Numbered from the stretch's first letter, positions 23,069 through 31,674 are shown. The stretch: DNA of 64,000 nucleotides from Cyclobacteriaceae bacterium (GCA_019638255.1 JAHBUD010000001.1:744001-808000), one strand, 5' to 3'. Notes: generated by a model not told the origin, from the sequence alone. Made by a program: numbers and translations.

Positions 23069-23875
23069 CTAATTAACATTTATCAACCACTTTCCGTCTT
23101 CGAACCATTTCTTTTGCAATAAGTTCAAAAAGCCACTGAGTTCAAGGGAAGCCAGATAGTTGCTCACCAAATTCAAAAATTGTGGATCATCAGGAGACAG
23201 TGCCATCCCGATTGGCTCAATGGTCATGGGATTTTCAGAGGCCACCAGATCTTTACCCTGATGCTTAAGCACTGAAACCACACAGATTGGCAGGTCCGCA
23301 ACCATTGCATGCACCTTGTCATTAAGAACCATGTCAACCGCGAGATCGTAATTATCAGTTTGGATCAATTCGAAGTTTGGCATGTTATCGCGAGTAAAAT
23401 CAGCACTTGTGGATCCCTTTAGTGCTACAACTTTAAATTTTTTGTCTTGCGAATTTCCAGCCTGTGCAGCCCTAATTTCAGTAATTAGCCTGGACTTAGT
23501 TAGAATGGTTTTACCGGAGAGCATATACGGACCGGCAAACAATGCATGAAGGTTACGCTGGGCCGTTATGGTCATGCCTGACATTACCATATGAACTTTG
23601 CCTGCCTTAAGTGCATCCATAAGCCCGGCAAATGGAATTTCGACTATCTTAACTTTTACACCAATACTTTGAGCCAGTGCATTAGCCAAATCAACCTCGA
23701 AACCGATTAACTCTCCACTCTTAGCTCTCATCGCAAAAGGTGGTTGATCACCCGTCATCCCGATTTTTATCTCACCACTTTTAATAATGTCAGATAATAC
23801 CTTTTGTGCTTGTGAGGGCAAAGTATGAGAGAGAAGCAATAGCAAAATAATGAGGTTACGGAGTAGGGTTTTCAT
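23069..23875 (-). CDS. Family 3 extracellular solute-binding protein
   Basis: A 268-residue protein. I chose the ATG at 23875 because it starts a signal peptide (MKTLLRNLIILLLLLSHTLPSQAQ); an upstream in-frame start at 23923 would put 16 residues before it. The mature part has the amino-acid-binding fold of polar amino acid ABC transporters: KIGMTGDQPPFAMRAKSGELIGFEVDLANALA, then KVKIVEIPFAGLMDALKAGKVHMVMSGMTIT. No permease or ATPase gene adjoins it, so it may feed a transporter encoded elsewhere or act as a lone sensor or scavenger. Confidence 0.88.
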   Translation of the reverse strand: MKTLLRNLIILLLLLSHTLPSQAQKVLSDIIKSGEIKIGMTGDQPPFAMRAKSGELIGFEVDLANALAQSIGVKVKIVEIPFAGLMDALKAGKVHMVMSGMTITAQRNLHALFAGPYMLSGKTILTKSRLITEIRAAQAGNSQDKKFKVVALKGSTSADFTRDNMPNFELIQTDNYDLAVDMVLNDKVHAMVADLPICVVSVLKHQGKDLVASENPMTIEPIGMALSPDDPQFLNLVSNYLASLELSGFLNLLQKKWFEDGKWLINVN

Positions 23876-24003
23876 GTTTTTTTGGTTAAGGATTGATAAG
23901 TGATTGTATGCCAAAACCAGCATAGCCGGTTGAGTAAATATAGTTAAATAAATAAGATGCCTGCTGCGTGGCTTCTGGCCTTCATCTTATTTAAAGCAAT
24001 GCT

Positions 24004-24155
24004 TCACTGAGTTTTGGCTCCACTTTTTGATCCAGCGGCCATTTTCTTGAAATATTCAATTTCTTCTTTGGGAGACATGTCTTCGATTTCCTCGGAAATC
24101 TCATCTTTCTTTTTTCATAAAAGCAACGGCATCAGAATACGTTTTTTGCGTCCAT
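24004..24155 (-). pseudogene. Decayed, internally deleted copy of a small membrane-protein gene
   Basis: The 376-bp gap at 23876-24251 holds this relic. Reading leftwards from ATG 24155, a one-base deletion in an A-run breaks MDAKKR; restoring it gives MDAKKRILMPLLL, then a TGA and KKKDEISEEIEDMSPKEEIE... ending GAKTQ-stop at 24004. The segment 24139-24190 matches 22801-22860 (start and leader of the intact gene) with two small indels. The tail has a different, charged sequence, so the relic joins a family start to another gene's end. An alternative ATG at 24118 is also one base out of frame. Nothing else is seen in the gap. Confidence 0.6.
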
Positions 24156-24251
24156 AAGGATTAGGTTTAAAAATAGGTGTGTTAGGGAATTATAGTATTA
24201 AGAATATATAGCCTTCATTCTCAGATTCGATTGGGGTGTTTGAGTTAACGG

Positions 24252-24830
24252 CTAGAGAATCTTATAGCCAAGGGTCAGTTGAATAGCACGATTAAAAGTT
24301 TTTGATTCCGAGGTGGATGTTCTATAAAGTTGAGCAATAGACTTAAGTCCGTGATAGTATCTAGCGGATAGAATAAATTTATTCGCCAAGGTATACCTGA
24401 TCCCCATAGTTGCCCCTATATCCATAACGTTGAAAGACCTGTTGCTGAGATTCGATTGATCAGAAATAATAAATATCTTGAACCCGAAATCAGGACCAAT
24501 TTCAATATCAAAATTGTCTATGACATTGTAAGAAACAAGTAAGTTCATTTCAAGATAATTGATCTTCGTTTTGAAAGTGTAGATTGAATAGCCCCTGGTA
24601 GAGAAAAGAAAATCTGAGTTAAGGTGAATTTTTTCGTTCAGATGAAGCCTTCCAGAAGGTCCAAATACAAGGCCAGTTATTGATTCATATTCCAGGTTAT
24701 CGGCATTTTCGATATTGGTGGTCCTTACCGTTGCAAAGTTTACACCGCCCTTAAGACTCATTTCGAATTGCGCAAATACTGTAGTGGAAAAAAGTAAGGG
24801 CAGAACGGTGACTAAATATTTAAGTTTCAT
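24252..24830 (-). CDS. PorT-family-like outer-membrane beta-barrel
   Basis: A 192-residue protein with a signal peptide (residues 1-20, ending STTVFAQ) and a barrel that begins with the typical FEMSLKGGVNFATV motif of Bacteroidota PorT/OMP_b-brl_2 proteins. Alternating strands follow (RLHLNEKIHLNSDFLFSTRGYS, MGIRYTLANKFILSARYYHGLK). It is AT-richer than its surroundings. It should reside in the outer membrane; function unknown. Confidence 0.8.
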   Translation of the reverse strand: MKLKYLVTVLPLLFSTTVFAQFEMSLKGGVNFATVRTTNIENADNLEYESITGLVFGPSGRLHLNEKIHLNSDFLFSTRGYSIYTFKTKINYLEMNLLVSYNVIDNFDIEIGPDFGFKIFIISDQSNLSNRSFNVMDIGATMGIRYTLANKFILSARYYHGLKSIAQLYRTSTSESKTFNRAIQLTLGYKIL

Positions 24831-24887
24831 TCATTTATTTTTTGTTTGACTTATTAAAGTCTATTTGTTAAGTTTTTTCTGCTGTAT

Positions 24888-25277
24888 TTACCTCTTCCTC
24901 ACCGCCTTAAACGGAAACACCATACCCATAGCCGCCAGGCCACCTTCCATCTGGTCCTCATTCATGGCAGCTTGAAATTGTACCGATGTTCCTGAATAAT
25001 AAAGTTCTCCGGTCGCTTTCTGTTCGCTCTCATTCCAGTTAAAGGATTCAAATGGAAGGTCGCCACCGTTGGCATTTAATGAAGCCTGGTAACCTTCACC
25101 ATTTTTGGAAATCGTCATGATGCCGGAGAAATTTCCTTCCGGTGTGTCGGTAATTGAGTACTCCCATTGTCCTTCAGGTGTTAGAGCTTTTGTTTTTGAT
25201 GCTGTGGTTGTTTTTTGGCTTGTAGTACAGGCGGCCAGTAGTACGGTCACCAGCATAAGCATGAAAATCTTTTTCAT
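24888..25277 (-). CDS. Small lipoprotein, beta-rich, unknown function
   Basis: A 129-residue lipoprotein (lipobox LLAAC, Cys17). The mature part after a Ser/Thr/Lys linker looks like a small lipocalin-like sheet (GQWEYSITDTPEGNFSGIMTISKNGEGYQASL, ATGELYYSGTSVQFQAAM). It has a well-formed promoter on the minus strand at 25334-25302. Function unknown. Confidence 0.75.
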   Translation of the reverse strand: MKKIFMLMLVTVLLAACTTSQKTTTASKTKALTPEGQWEYSITDTPEGNFSGIMTISKNGEGYQASLNANGGDLPFESFNWNESEQKATGELYYSGTSVQFQAAMNEDQMEGGLAAMGMVFPFKAVRKR

Positions 25278-25301
25278 GGAAATTATTTAGTTAGGGTTTC
25301 C

Positions 25302-25334
25302 CTAAGATACTGGATTGTGCTGGAAAAAGGCAAA
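25302..25334 (-). promoter_or_regulatory. Promoter of the lipoprotein gene at 25277
   Basis: On the minus strand TTTG (25334-25331), a 21-bp spacer and TATCTTAG (25309-25302) fit the Bacteroidota -33/-7 promoter with one mismatch. The leader to the ATG is about 24 nt. Confidence 0.5.
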
Positions 25335-25368
25335 CTAAATAAAGGAGTCCATCATTGCGGGGAATCCC

Positions 25369-25501
25369 CGTCATTGCGAGCGGAAGGGTTGGGGTGGTGA
25401 TGGGGCGAAGCAATCCCAATCTTTACGCATACGGTTCACTATATAGTGTGGGATTGCTTCGTCATCCTGCGCCCATGCAGCCTTCATTCCTCGCAATGAC
25501 G
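25369..25501. repeat. CGTCATTGCGAG-type non-autonomous inverted-repeat element
   Basis: Outer inverted repeats CGTCATTGCGAG (25369-25380) and CTCGCAATGACG (25490-25501) enclose inner inverted repeats CGAAGCAATCCCA (25406-25418) and TGGGATTGCTTCG (25449-25461). The 133-bp element encodes nothing. Repeats built from exactly these words are common between genes in Bacteroidota and some other bacteria. A second partial TCATTGCG word precedes it at 25352-25359, separated by a short palindrome (CGGGGAATCCCCG). Confidence 0.85.
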
Positions 25502-25530
25502 GCATTTGTTTTTTGTATAAAGTCAATTTA

Positions 25531-26820
25531 CTACTCAAACAAATCCTTCTGAGTTTCTTCTTTGGGCTTATCAGTGTACAGCGGAAGTTTGTTCAGGTTT
25601 TTGGTCAGCAGCGACTCATCCATTTCAATGCCTTTTTGCTCGGCATCGGTTTTACGCTCACGTATTTCAATTTCAAGTTCCTTGTTGCTGATCTGCCGCG
25701 CCCTGCGTTCAATAGGCGGATTGAGTTTCTCTGCCTTTTCAAACTCAATTACCTTATCAAGAAAATCTTTGGGCAGATCGGCTTCACTGCGGTATACCAA
25801 TTCAAAAAACTGCTTGGCAAAAAATCCGTCTATCTGAATTCTCCGTTTCGACAGGTGCACAAACTTGCCAATTACGCGACAAATATTTTCGCGTTCTTCC
25901 GGACTTAATTGTTCAGCAAATTCATAATCCTCAATTTTACGTAGCGAAAGAATGATCGGCTCGAGCGCATCAATGGAAATAACATAAACCGTATAGTCAC
26001 TTAGTTTATACTCAAACTGCTCCACCACATCAAGCGTGTTGGTAGGCACCACCAGAAAAATTTCGCGCCTCACGCCTTCTTCTTTTACATACTTGCTTAC
26101 GCTTTCGGCCTGGTTTCTCAGGTATAACGGAAAGTTCGACAAATCTTCGCCTGCCGGACTCTTCGCATCAAACACAATAAACTCATCATTTATTTTCAAT
26201 GTATTGTCCGGTTTTCCTTTAAACGGCACCTTGTCCATATACTCCACACCATGCCGGTTGCAAATGAGTTTAATGCGGTTGGCCACATTCTCTTCATGCT
26301 TCACCCAGGTTTCCTTCATTTTTTTTATCCGGTCAATCTCCTGCTGTATCCGCTTTTCTTTCTCTTCTTTTCGTTCGTTTGTTAATTGCTCGGAGATTTT
26401 CTGAATGCTTTGAATGGCCTTGTTGTGTTCTTGCCTTTTTTGTTCTTCAACGGCCTTGTATTGTGAACTTTCATCACGCAATCTGCGGTTCTCTGATTCG
26501 AGGCTTTCCAGCTTTTGCTTTATCGCGGCAATTTCGTTGGCCAGTTCGGTTCCGCGCTTTAAGTAGTTATCGTTTTTTTCCTTGAGTACGCTGATTTCCT
26601 TTTGAAAATTGATCTTATCCTCTGCTATTCGCTCAATAGAGCCTTCAAGTTTTCGGTTTTCGGTTTGCAAAGCGCTCATACCGGATACCAATCTTTGAAG
26701 TTCGGCACTTGTTTCAACCAGCAACGCACGTATTCTTCCCCAGTGAAACAACCTGTCCCACAGGGTGAATGTTTTCAGGTCGTCAAAAAGTCGTTTAATG
26801 TTGTCTATGCCACTATCCAT
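25531..26820 (-). CDS. RmuC-like coiled-coil protein with a PD-(D/E)XK-type nuclease core
   Basis: A 429-residue soluble protein. Residues about 35-175 are a long coiled coil (ALQTENRKLEGSIERI, LESLESENRRLRDESSQY). The following domain carries KINDEFIVFDAKSP, matching the D-x(n)-(D/E)xK-type core of RmuC and related nucleases. The C-terminal 90 residues are charged and end DLFE. RmuC proteins limit DNA inversions, and this layout (coiled coil then nuclease fold) agrees, but canonical RmuC motifs are only partly present. A TACCTTTA box lies on the minus strand just before the start. The role in DNA maintenance is inferred. Confidence 0.6.
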   Translation of the reverse strand: MDSGIDNIKRLFDDLKTFTLWDRLFHWGRIRALLVETSAELQRLVSGMSALQTENRKLEGSIERIAEDKINFQKEISVLKEKNDNYLKRGTELANEIAAIKQKLESLESENRRLRDESSQYKAVEEQKRQEHNKAIQSIQKISEQLTNERKEEKEKRIQQEIDRIKKMKETWVKHEENVANRIKLICNRHGVEYMDKVPFKGKPDNTLKINDEFIVFDAKSPAGEDLSNFPLYLRNQAESVSKYVKEEGVRREIFLVVPTNTLDVVEQFEYKLSDYTVYVISIDALEPIILSLRKIEDYEFAEQLSPEERENICRVIGKFVHLSKRRIQIDGFFAKQFFELVYRSEADLPKDFLDKVIEFEKAEKLNPPIERRARQISNKELEIEIRERKTDAEQKGIEMDESLLTKNLNKLPLYTDKPKEETQKDLFE

Positions 26821-26916
26821 ATGTGTAAAGGTAATTCAATTATCCCGATGCTGTGGCCAATATCTAAAACCCCAACTGACAAAACGTGTCATTGGCTTTA
26901 ATGTAGGAAGAACACA

Positions 26917-26947
26917 TTGGCTTTCAGCACCTTATTTGGTATCTTGC
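26917..26947 (+). promoter_or_regulatory. Promoter of rocD
   Basis: TTG at 26917-26919, a 20-bp spacer and TATCTTGC at 26940-26947 fit the Bacteroidota promoter (one or two mismatches). The leader to ATG 26982 is about 30 nt. Confidence 0.4.
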
Positions 26948-26981
26948 AAGCGATTTCATCAATAAAAAATCACCTTGTTTT

Positions 26982-28220
26982 ATGGTAGAAACGATTGCGA
27001 ACAGCCGGGAAGCTATTTTGTTGGAGGATCAATATGGAGCGCATAACTATCATCCGCTGCCGGTGGTGCTGAGCAGGGGTGAAGGTGTGTTTTTATGGGA
27101 TGTGGAAGGCAAACGCTACTACGATTTTTTGTCGGCATACAGTGCCGTTAACCAGGGGCATTGCCACCCGCGCATTATCAATGCGCTGATTGAACAAGCC
27201 AAAGAACTTACTTTAACCTCACGCGCCTTTTACAACGATAAACTGGGCGTGGCTGAAAAATATGTTTGCGAAACATTCGGCTATCAAAAAGCACTGTTTA
27301 TGAACAGCGGTGCCGAAGCCAATGAAACAGCCATTAAACTGGCGCGCAAGTGGGGCTACACAAAAAAGGGCATTCCTGAAAATGAAGCGGTGATTGTAGG
27401 GGTGAAGAAAAATTTTCATGGAAGAACCACTACTATCATTTCAGCTTCTACAGATCCTTCGGCACGCAAGGGGTTCGGTCCGTTTATGCCGGGCTTTGAA
27501 ATTATTGATTACGATAACCTACCCGCACTTGAAAAGGCGTTGGCCAACCCCAACGTATGTGGTTTGTGGATTGAGCCGATACAAGGTGAGGCCGGTGTTT
27601 ATGTTCCTGCAGAGGGTTACCTGAAAGCTGCGGAAAGATTATGCAAGCAGCACAACGTGTTGCTGATGATGGATGAAATTCAAACCGGCATTGCCCGCAC
27701 AGGCAAAATGCTGGCAAGTGAACACGAAGATGTCCGTCCAGATTTATTGATTCTGGGTAAAGCGTTGAGCGGAGGTGTGCTCCCTGTTTCAGTAGTGCTG
27801 GCCGATGATGAGGTTATGCTGGTGATCAAACCGGGTGAACATGGATCAACCTTTGGGGGCAATCCGCTGGCAGCCGTGGTGTGCATGGAGGCTTTACAAA
27901 TAGTGAAAGATGAAAAACTGGCAGAGCGTGCTGATCAGCTAGGAAAAATTTTCCGCGAGCGTATGCAGGCACTGATTAAGAAATCAACGTTAGTAACACT
28001 CGTACGCGGTAAGGGTTTGCTCAACGCGATTATAATTAACGACACCCCACAAAGTGATACCGCATGGAACATTTGTTTGGAGTTTGCCAACCAGGGTTTA
28101 TTAGCCAAGCCTACCCATGGCAACATTATTCGCCTGGCACCCCCGCTGGTGATTACGGAAGATCAGCTTCATGAGTGTTGTGATATTATTGAGCAGGTTG
28201 TGCTGAATTATAAAAAGTAA
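26982..28220 (+). CDS. rocD: Ornithine--oxo-acid transaminase
   Basis: A 412-residue class III aminotransferase. It opens with the ornithine aminotransferase pattern [36 protein letters not shown] and has the PLP lysine at K260 ([15 protein letters not shown]). It converts L-ornithine and 2-oxoglutarate to glutamate semialdehyde and glutamate in arginine breakdown or proline synthesis. The length is that of the family. The stop shares one base with the next start (TAATG), so the SDR gene is translationally coupled. Confidence 0.95.
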   Translation: MVETIANSREAILLEDQYGAHNYHPLPVVLSRGEGVFLWDVEGKRYYDFLSAYSAVNQGHCHPRIINALIEQAKELTLTSRAFYNDKLGVAEKYVCETFGYQKALFMNSGAEANETAIKLARKWGYTKKGIPENEAVIVGVKKNFHGRTTTIISASTDPSARKGFGPFMPGFEIIDYDNLPALEKALANPNVCGLWIEPIQGEAGVYVPAEGYLKAAERLCKQHNVLLMMDEIQTGIARTGKMLASEHEDVRPDLLILGKALSGGVLPVSVVLADDEVMLVIKPGEHGSTFGGNPLAAVVCMEALQIVKDEKLAERADQLGKIFRERMQALIKKSTLVTLVRGKGLLNAIIINDTPQSDTAWNICLEFANQGLLAKPTHGNIIRLAPPLVITEDQLHECCDIIEQVVLNYKK

Positions 28221-28819
28221 TGCGCATCATCCTTGTTGGCTCTAACGGAACCATTGGCAGTCATGTGGCGGCCGAACTCGAAAAGCGCCATGAAGTCATT
28301 CGTGCCAGCGCCAACAAAGGTCCGCTAAAAGTTAACATCACTTCGACTTCCTCCATTCGCAGCATGTATAAGTTTGTGGGAAAGTTTGATGCGGTAGTGT
28401 GCACCGCGGGAACAGCCTACTTCGGCCCGTTTCATGCTATGAAAGAGAAGGACTTTTATGTCGGCATCAAAAGCAAAATGATGGGACAAATCAGCCTGGT
28501 GATGCTTGGAAAAAATAAAATCAACGAAGGCGGATCGTTCACCCTAACTACCGGCATTCTTTATCGCGATCCGGTGCGGGGAGGTGTGGCATTGAGTATG
28601 GTCAATAATGCCGTTCACGGATTTGTTTTAGGAGCTGCTATCGAACTGAAGAAAGGCGTGCGTATTAATGCGGTAAGCCCTGGATTGGTTGAGGATTCGG
28701 CAGCCCAGTTAAGTTCTTATTTTCCGGGTCATGTGCCTGTGCCCATGTGGAAGGTTGTGCAGGGATATGTAAAAAGTGTGGAGGGATTTGGCACCGGACA
28801 AGTGATTGAGGTAATCTAA
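28220..28819 (+). CDS. Short-chain dehydrogenase-like protein lacking the YxxxK motif
   Basis: A 199-residue Rossmann protein with the NAD(P)-binding motif GSNGTIGSHVA near the start and the later VRINAVSPG segment. The usual catalytic Tyr-x-x-x-Lys is replaced (VALSMVNNAVHGF), as in the short PRK07578-type subfamily, so a normal SDR redox reaction is uncertain. It is coupled to rocD by a TAATG overlap and ends at a strong hairpin. A link to ornithine metabolism is possible but not shown. Confidence 0.85.
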   Translation: MRIILVGSNGTIGSHVAAELEKRHEVIRASANKGPLKVNITSTSSIRSMYKFVGKFDAVVCTAGTAYFGPFHAMKEKDFYVGIKSKMMGQISLVMLGKNKINEGGSFTLTTGILYRDPVRGGVALSMVNNAVHGFVLGAAIELKKGVRINAVSPGLVEDSAAQLSSYFPGHVPVPMWKVVQGYVKSVEGFGTGQVIEVI

Positions 28820-28820
28820 A

Positions 28821-28846
28821 AAAGGCCTGCTAAAAAACAGGCCTTT
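28821..28846. terminator. Bidirectional terminator between convergent genes
   Basis: AAAGGCCTG (28821-28829), loop CTAAAAAA, CAGGCCTTT (28838-28846): a perfect 9-bp stem with A/T ends serving both the rocD-SDR operon and the opposing GerW-like operon. Confidence 0.75.
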
Positions 28847-28860
28847 CTACCTCAAACAGA

Positions 28861-29211
28861 CTAGTTTTTATGCGTCATAAATTTTTCAAGCAGGTCAGGT
28901 ACTTTTTCAAATACAGCTGACAGCCCTTTGTTTTGGTGTGCATTGATAAAGGTAATTTGATCGCCACGGGTAACCAGGAAACCTATCGGATCAATACCTA
29001 AACCAGCACCGGCACCGCCACCTTCTCCTTGTCCTTCTTTTGGAGAATTTCCACCACCGCCACCACTGCCAAAACCAAGCCCTACCCGGATAACCGGTAC
29101 ACAAGTGAATTCGCCTAACTGAAATGATTCACCAACAACCGTTTCAGTTTTTGCCTCCCGTTGAATGAATTCAGTCAACTGCTGGAGAAGTTTTTCAAAG
29201 TTCATTTCCAT
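28861..29211 (-). CDS. GerW/YtfJ-family protein
   Basis: A 116-residue protein with the GerW (YtfJ) layout: an N-terminal helix, then VVGESFQLGEFTCVPVIRVGLGFGSGGG, a glycine-rich centre and PIGFLVTRGDQITFIN. In Bacillus YtfJ is needed for spore germination, but homologues are widespread in non-sporing bacteria, where the role is unknown. The gene lies 4 bp after a membrane protein resembling the DUF2953 (YtfI) type, the same neighbour as in Bacillus, which supports a conserved functional pair. Confidence 0.88.
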   Translation of the reverse strand: MEMNFEKLLQQLTEFIQREAKTETVVGESFQLGEFTCVPVIRVGLGFGSGGGGGNSPKEGQGEGGGAGAGLGIDPIGFLVTRGDQITFINAHQNKGLSAVFEKVPDLLEKFMTHKN

Positions 29212-29215
29212 AGTT

Positions 29216-29797
29216 TTATTTTTTAGTTAGAAACTGAAGAAAAATCCATAGTAATTTGCCCGGTTTGTTCAGGATTTCCAGGTGGAAGTAAACCCGTCCT
29301 TCAAAGTTGGTTTGCAAGGTATACGGTCCACGGGTAGCCAGCATGCAAACAGGTGTAAGCTTGGCATTTAGAACAACATCATCCGTATCCAGTAACAATA
29401 TCAAGCGTTTGACGCTAAAACTTTTTATAGCACCTTGAATTAAAAACCTCCAGGCGTGAACCGATTTGGAGAAAATTCCACCCGACTTTTTTTCCTTGTG
29501 GTGGATTTCATTTTTCTTAAAAGGGGGCTTTTTTTCACCTTTTCCTGAAGAAATAGGAACGGCAAGGCCAAGAATGTTTAGCCGAGGTTTTAGCGTGCCT
29601 GGGTCGATAAAGAACTTGAGTACTGGAAACTGGTATACCTCATACCGTTGCTTCTCGCTATCGATATACAATACAATCGGGGTGATCAGAAAACTGATCA
29701 GCAACAATAAAAGAACTACTAGTACCGTGACCAATACCCACATAACCCAACGAATGAACAGAGCAGAAAAGTAGACGACAATTTCTGCGCATGCCAT
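29216..29797 (-). CDS. Membrane-anchored protein, DUF2953/YtfI-like partner of GerW
   Basis: A 193-residue protein with one strong membrane span (about 12-42, VMWVLVTVLVVLLLLLISFLI) and a basic cytoplasmic or periplasmic region containing a lysine-rich linker (KGEKKPPFKKNEIHHKEKK). A shorter start at 29743 (MWVLVTVL) is equally possible. The arrangement of span, beta-rich part (YEVYQFPVLKFFIDP) and a distal beta part resembles DUF2953 proteins; this is a structural guess supported mainly by its place before the GerW gene. Confidence 0.55.
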   Translation of the reverse strand: MACAEIVVYFSALFIRWVMWVLVTVLVVLLLLLISFLITPIVLYIDSEKQRYEVYQFPVLKFFIDPGTLKPRLNILGLAVPISSGKGEKKPPFKKNEIHHKEKKSGGIFSKSVHAWRFLIQGAIKSFSVKRLILLLDTDDVVLNAKLTPVCMLATRGPYTLQTNFEGRVYFHLEILNKPGKLLWIFLQFLTKK

Positions 29798-29866
29798 GAC
29801 TATGATGCTGGAAAAATATGACTTTGATCAGTAAACGTAGGTCGACTTCAAATTCCTGTAGAGAAT

Positions 29867-30928
29867 TTATTCAGCTTGCTCCAAAAGAATAGCAGCGCGT
29901 TTCAGCACATCGTCAGCCTGAATTTTAGTTAAGCAAGCAAAGTCACCCCGATGGCAGGTTTCTGTTCCAAACACAGAACACGGGCGACAGGGTAATTCAT
30001 CGCGCGGGATTTGAATAATACTTTTCGAAGGTTTTCCGTATGGTGCAAAACCTACATCGGGATGTGTGCCACCCCAAATCGAAACTAAGGGTGTTCCGCA
30101 AAGTGCAGCGAGGTGCATGTTGGAAGAGTCAACGCAAATCATCAGATCAAGCTGATGCAGCAGTGCGATCTCTTCCTGCATTTTTAATTGGCCGGCAACC
30201 ACTACACAGTGATTTGGAAAAAGCTCATGAAGGTCATTGAAATAATCAATCTCTATTTCACCACCACCAAAAAGGAAAATTTTAGCCGAATGTTTTTTGA
30301 TCAGAAAATCAATTAGTGTTGGGTAGTTGGATATTGGCCAGATTTTGGATTTGTGTAACGCAAATGGAGCGATGCCTATCCAACGTTCATGTTTGGTAAG
30401 CTTATTCTCGGTTAACCAGTGAGCAAGGTTTTCTTTTGCTTCCGTTGTAGGATTGAGGTAGGGTGCCTTGAGCATCAGAAAATCAAAACCGGCACGTTGT
30501 AATGCTTCGCGATAGCGTTCAACCGTGTGGGGCAGCGGTTTGATAACTTTATCGACCTTTCTGACAAACGCTTTTTTCTCCGTGCGACCTTTTTTAAAAA
30601 CCACCACTTTCTTCCCGGCCAGCTTAAATAGGTTTCGTAAAACCATGGTGCGCACATGATCGTGCATGTCGATGATGACATGGTAATTGGCACGGGCGAG
30701 CAGGGTCATAAATAGTTTTCGGAGACCGAAAAAACCGGTGTATTTTTTATCGACATCCGCTTCATATACGATTACCCGATCAATGCCTTGAAAGAAGGCA
30801 GCAAACTTTGGCCGGGTTACAACCTTAACTTCAACATCGGTGTGGGCAGCAATTAAGGAACGGATGACCGGCACCAGCAACACCACATCGCCCATAGCGG
30901 AAAAACGAAGAATCAGGATTTTTTTCAT
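29867..30928 (-). CDS. Glycosyltransferase family 9 (heptosyltransferase-like)
   Basis: A 353-residue GT-B enzyme of family 9. It starts MKKILILRFSAMGDVVLLVPVI, the usual donor-independent opening of heptosyltransferases, and its second domain carries CVDSSNMHLAALCGTPLVSIWGGTHPDVGFAPYG. It probably adds a sugar to the lipopolysaccharide core at the inner face of the membrane. It lies 73 bp downstream of a DUF4254 gene, a neighbour often seen in Bacteroidota. Confidence 0.93.
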   Translation of the reverse strand: MKKILILRFSAMGDVVLLVPVIRSLIAAHTDVEVKVVTRPKFAAFFQGIDRVIVYEADVDKKYTGFFGLRKLFMTLLARANYHVIIDMHDHVRTMVLRNLFKLAGKKVVVFKKGRTEKKAFVRKVDKVIKPLPHTVERYREALQRAGFDFLMLKAPYLNPTTEAKENLAHWLTENKLTKHERWIGIAPFALHKSKIWPISNYPTLIDFLIKKHSAKIFLFGGGEIEIDYFNDLHELFPNHCVVVAGQLKMQEEIALLHQLDLMICVDSSNMHLAALCGTPLVSIWGGTHPDVGFAPYGKPSKSIIQIPRDELPCRPCSVFGTETCHRGDFACLTKIQADDVLKRAAILLEQAE

Positions 30929-31001
30929 AAGCCTCAGGCCACGTTCAACACATTTAGTATGACACTCAACCTTTTTGTGTCACTGTGAAATTTATCAAAG
31001 A

Positions 31002-31607
31002 TTATTTCTTCTGGTAAAGCATAGGGTTAAGCGATGCGTCATTATACATCTTCATTTGGCGATACACTTTCATTTTTCGATCGCCATTGCGTATGTCGTC
31101 AATAAGTTGGTCGAACGCCATATGCATGTCCATTTTTTGTTCCATCAGTATATGAAGTTTGGTTTCGCATTTGGCAAGGTGGTCGGTCGAAACATCCTTA
31201 CGCTCGGTTTGCTCCTTCATGTGGTAAATCTTCAACATTAAAATGCTCATACGGTCCAGCAGCCAGGCCGGGGTTTCGGAGTTGATTTTGGCGGTAGACT
31301 TTGGTACAACATCCTTGAATTGCTCCATGAAAAAATCATCCATTTTTTCTACCGTATCCGTTCGGTCCTGGTTTGATTTGTCGATGCGCCTTTTAATAGC
31401 CACGGCTTCCGTGGGGTTTATTTCCGGTAGCCGGATAATGTCTTCCAGATGCCACTGAACCGTGTCGATCCAATTTTTAAGGTATAACAGGTATTCGAAG
31501 CTGTTTGCAGGAAACGGATTGGTGATGGGAGTATCCACATGGTCGTGCACATGGTAGTCGGCAATGCTTTGTTGAAAAACCGTATAACATTCAGATGCGT
31601 TGAGCAT
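31002..31607 (-). CDS. DUF4254 protein
   Basis: A 201-residue, mostly helical soluble protein with the DUF4254 pattern (NASECYTVFQQSIADYHVHD, YLLYLKNWIDTVQWHLEDIIR, LLDRMSILMLKIYHM). It heads the pair with the GT9 gene. The family is frequently adjacent to glycosyltransferase genes in Bacteroidota, and a role in cell-envelope sugar metabolism is inferred from that. No catalytic motif is visible. Confidence 0.85.
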   Translation of the reverse strand: MLNASECYTVFQQSIADYHVHDHVDTPITNPFPANSFEYLLYLKNWIDTVQWHLEDIIRLPEINPTEAVAIKRRIDKSNQDRTDTVEKMDDFFMEQFKDVVPKSTAKINSETPAWLLDRMSILMLKIYHMKEQTERKDVSTDHLAKCETKLHILMEQKMDMHMAFDQLIDDIRNGDRKMKVYRQMKMYNDASLNPMLYQKK

Positions 31608-31674
31608 AGTGTGTAATTAGCTGATGCAATTTAGTTAATTTGGAACTCACCTTCCCCATAAAACACGCGGCTTT

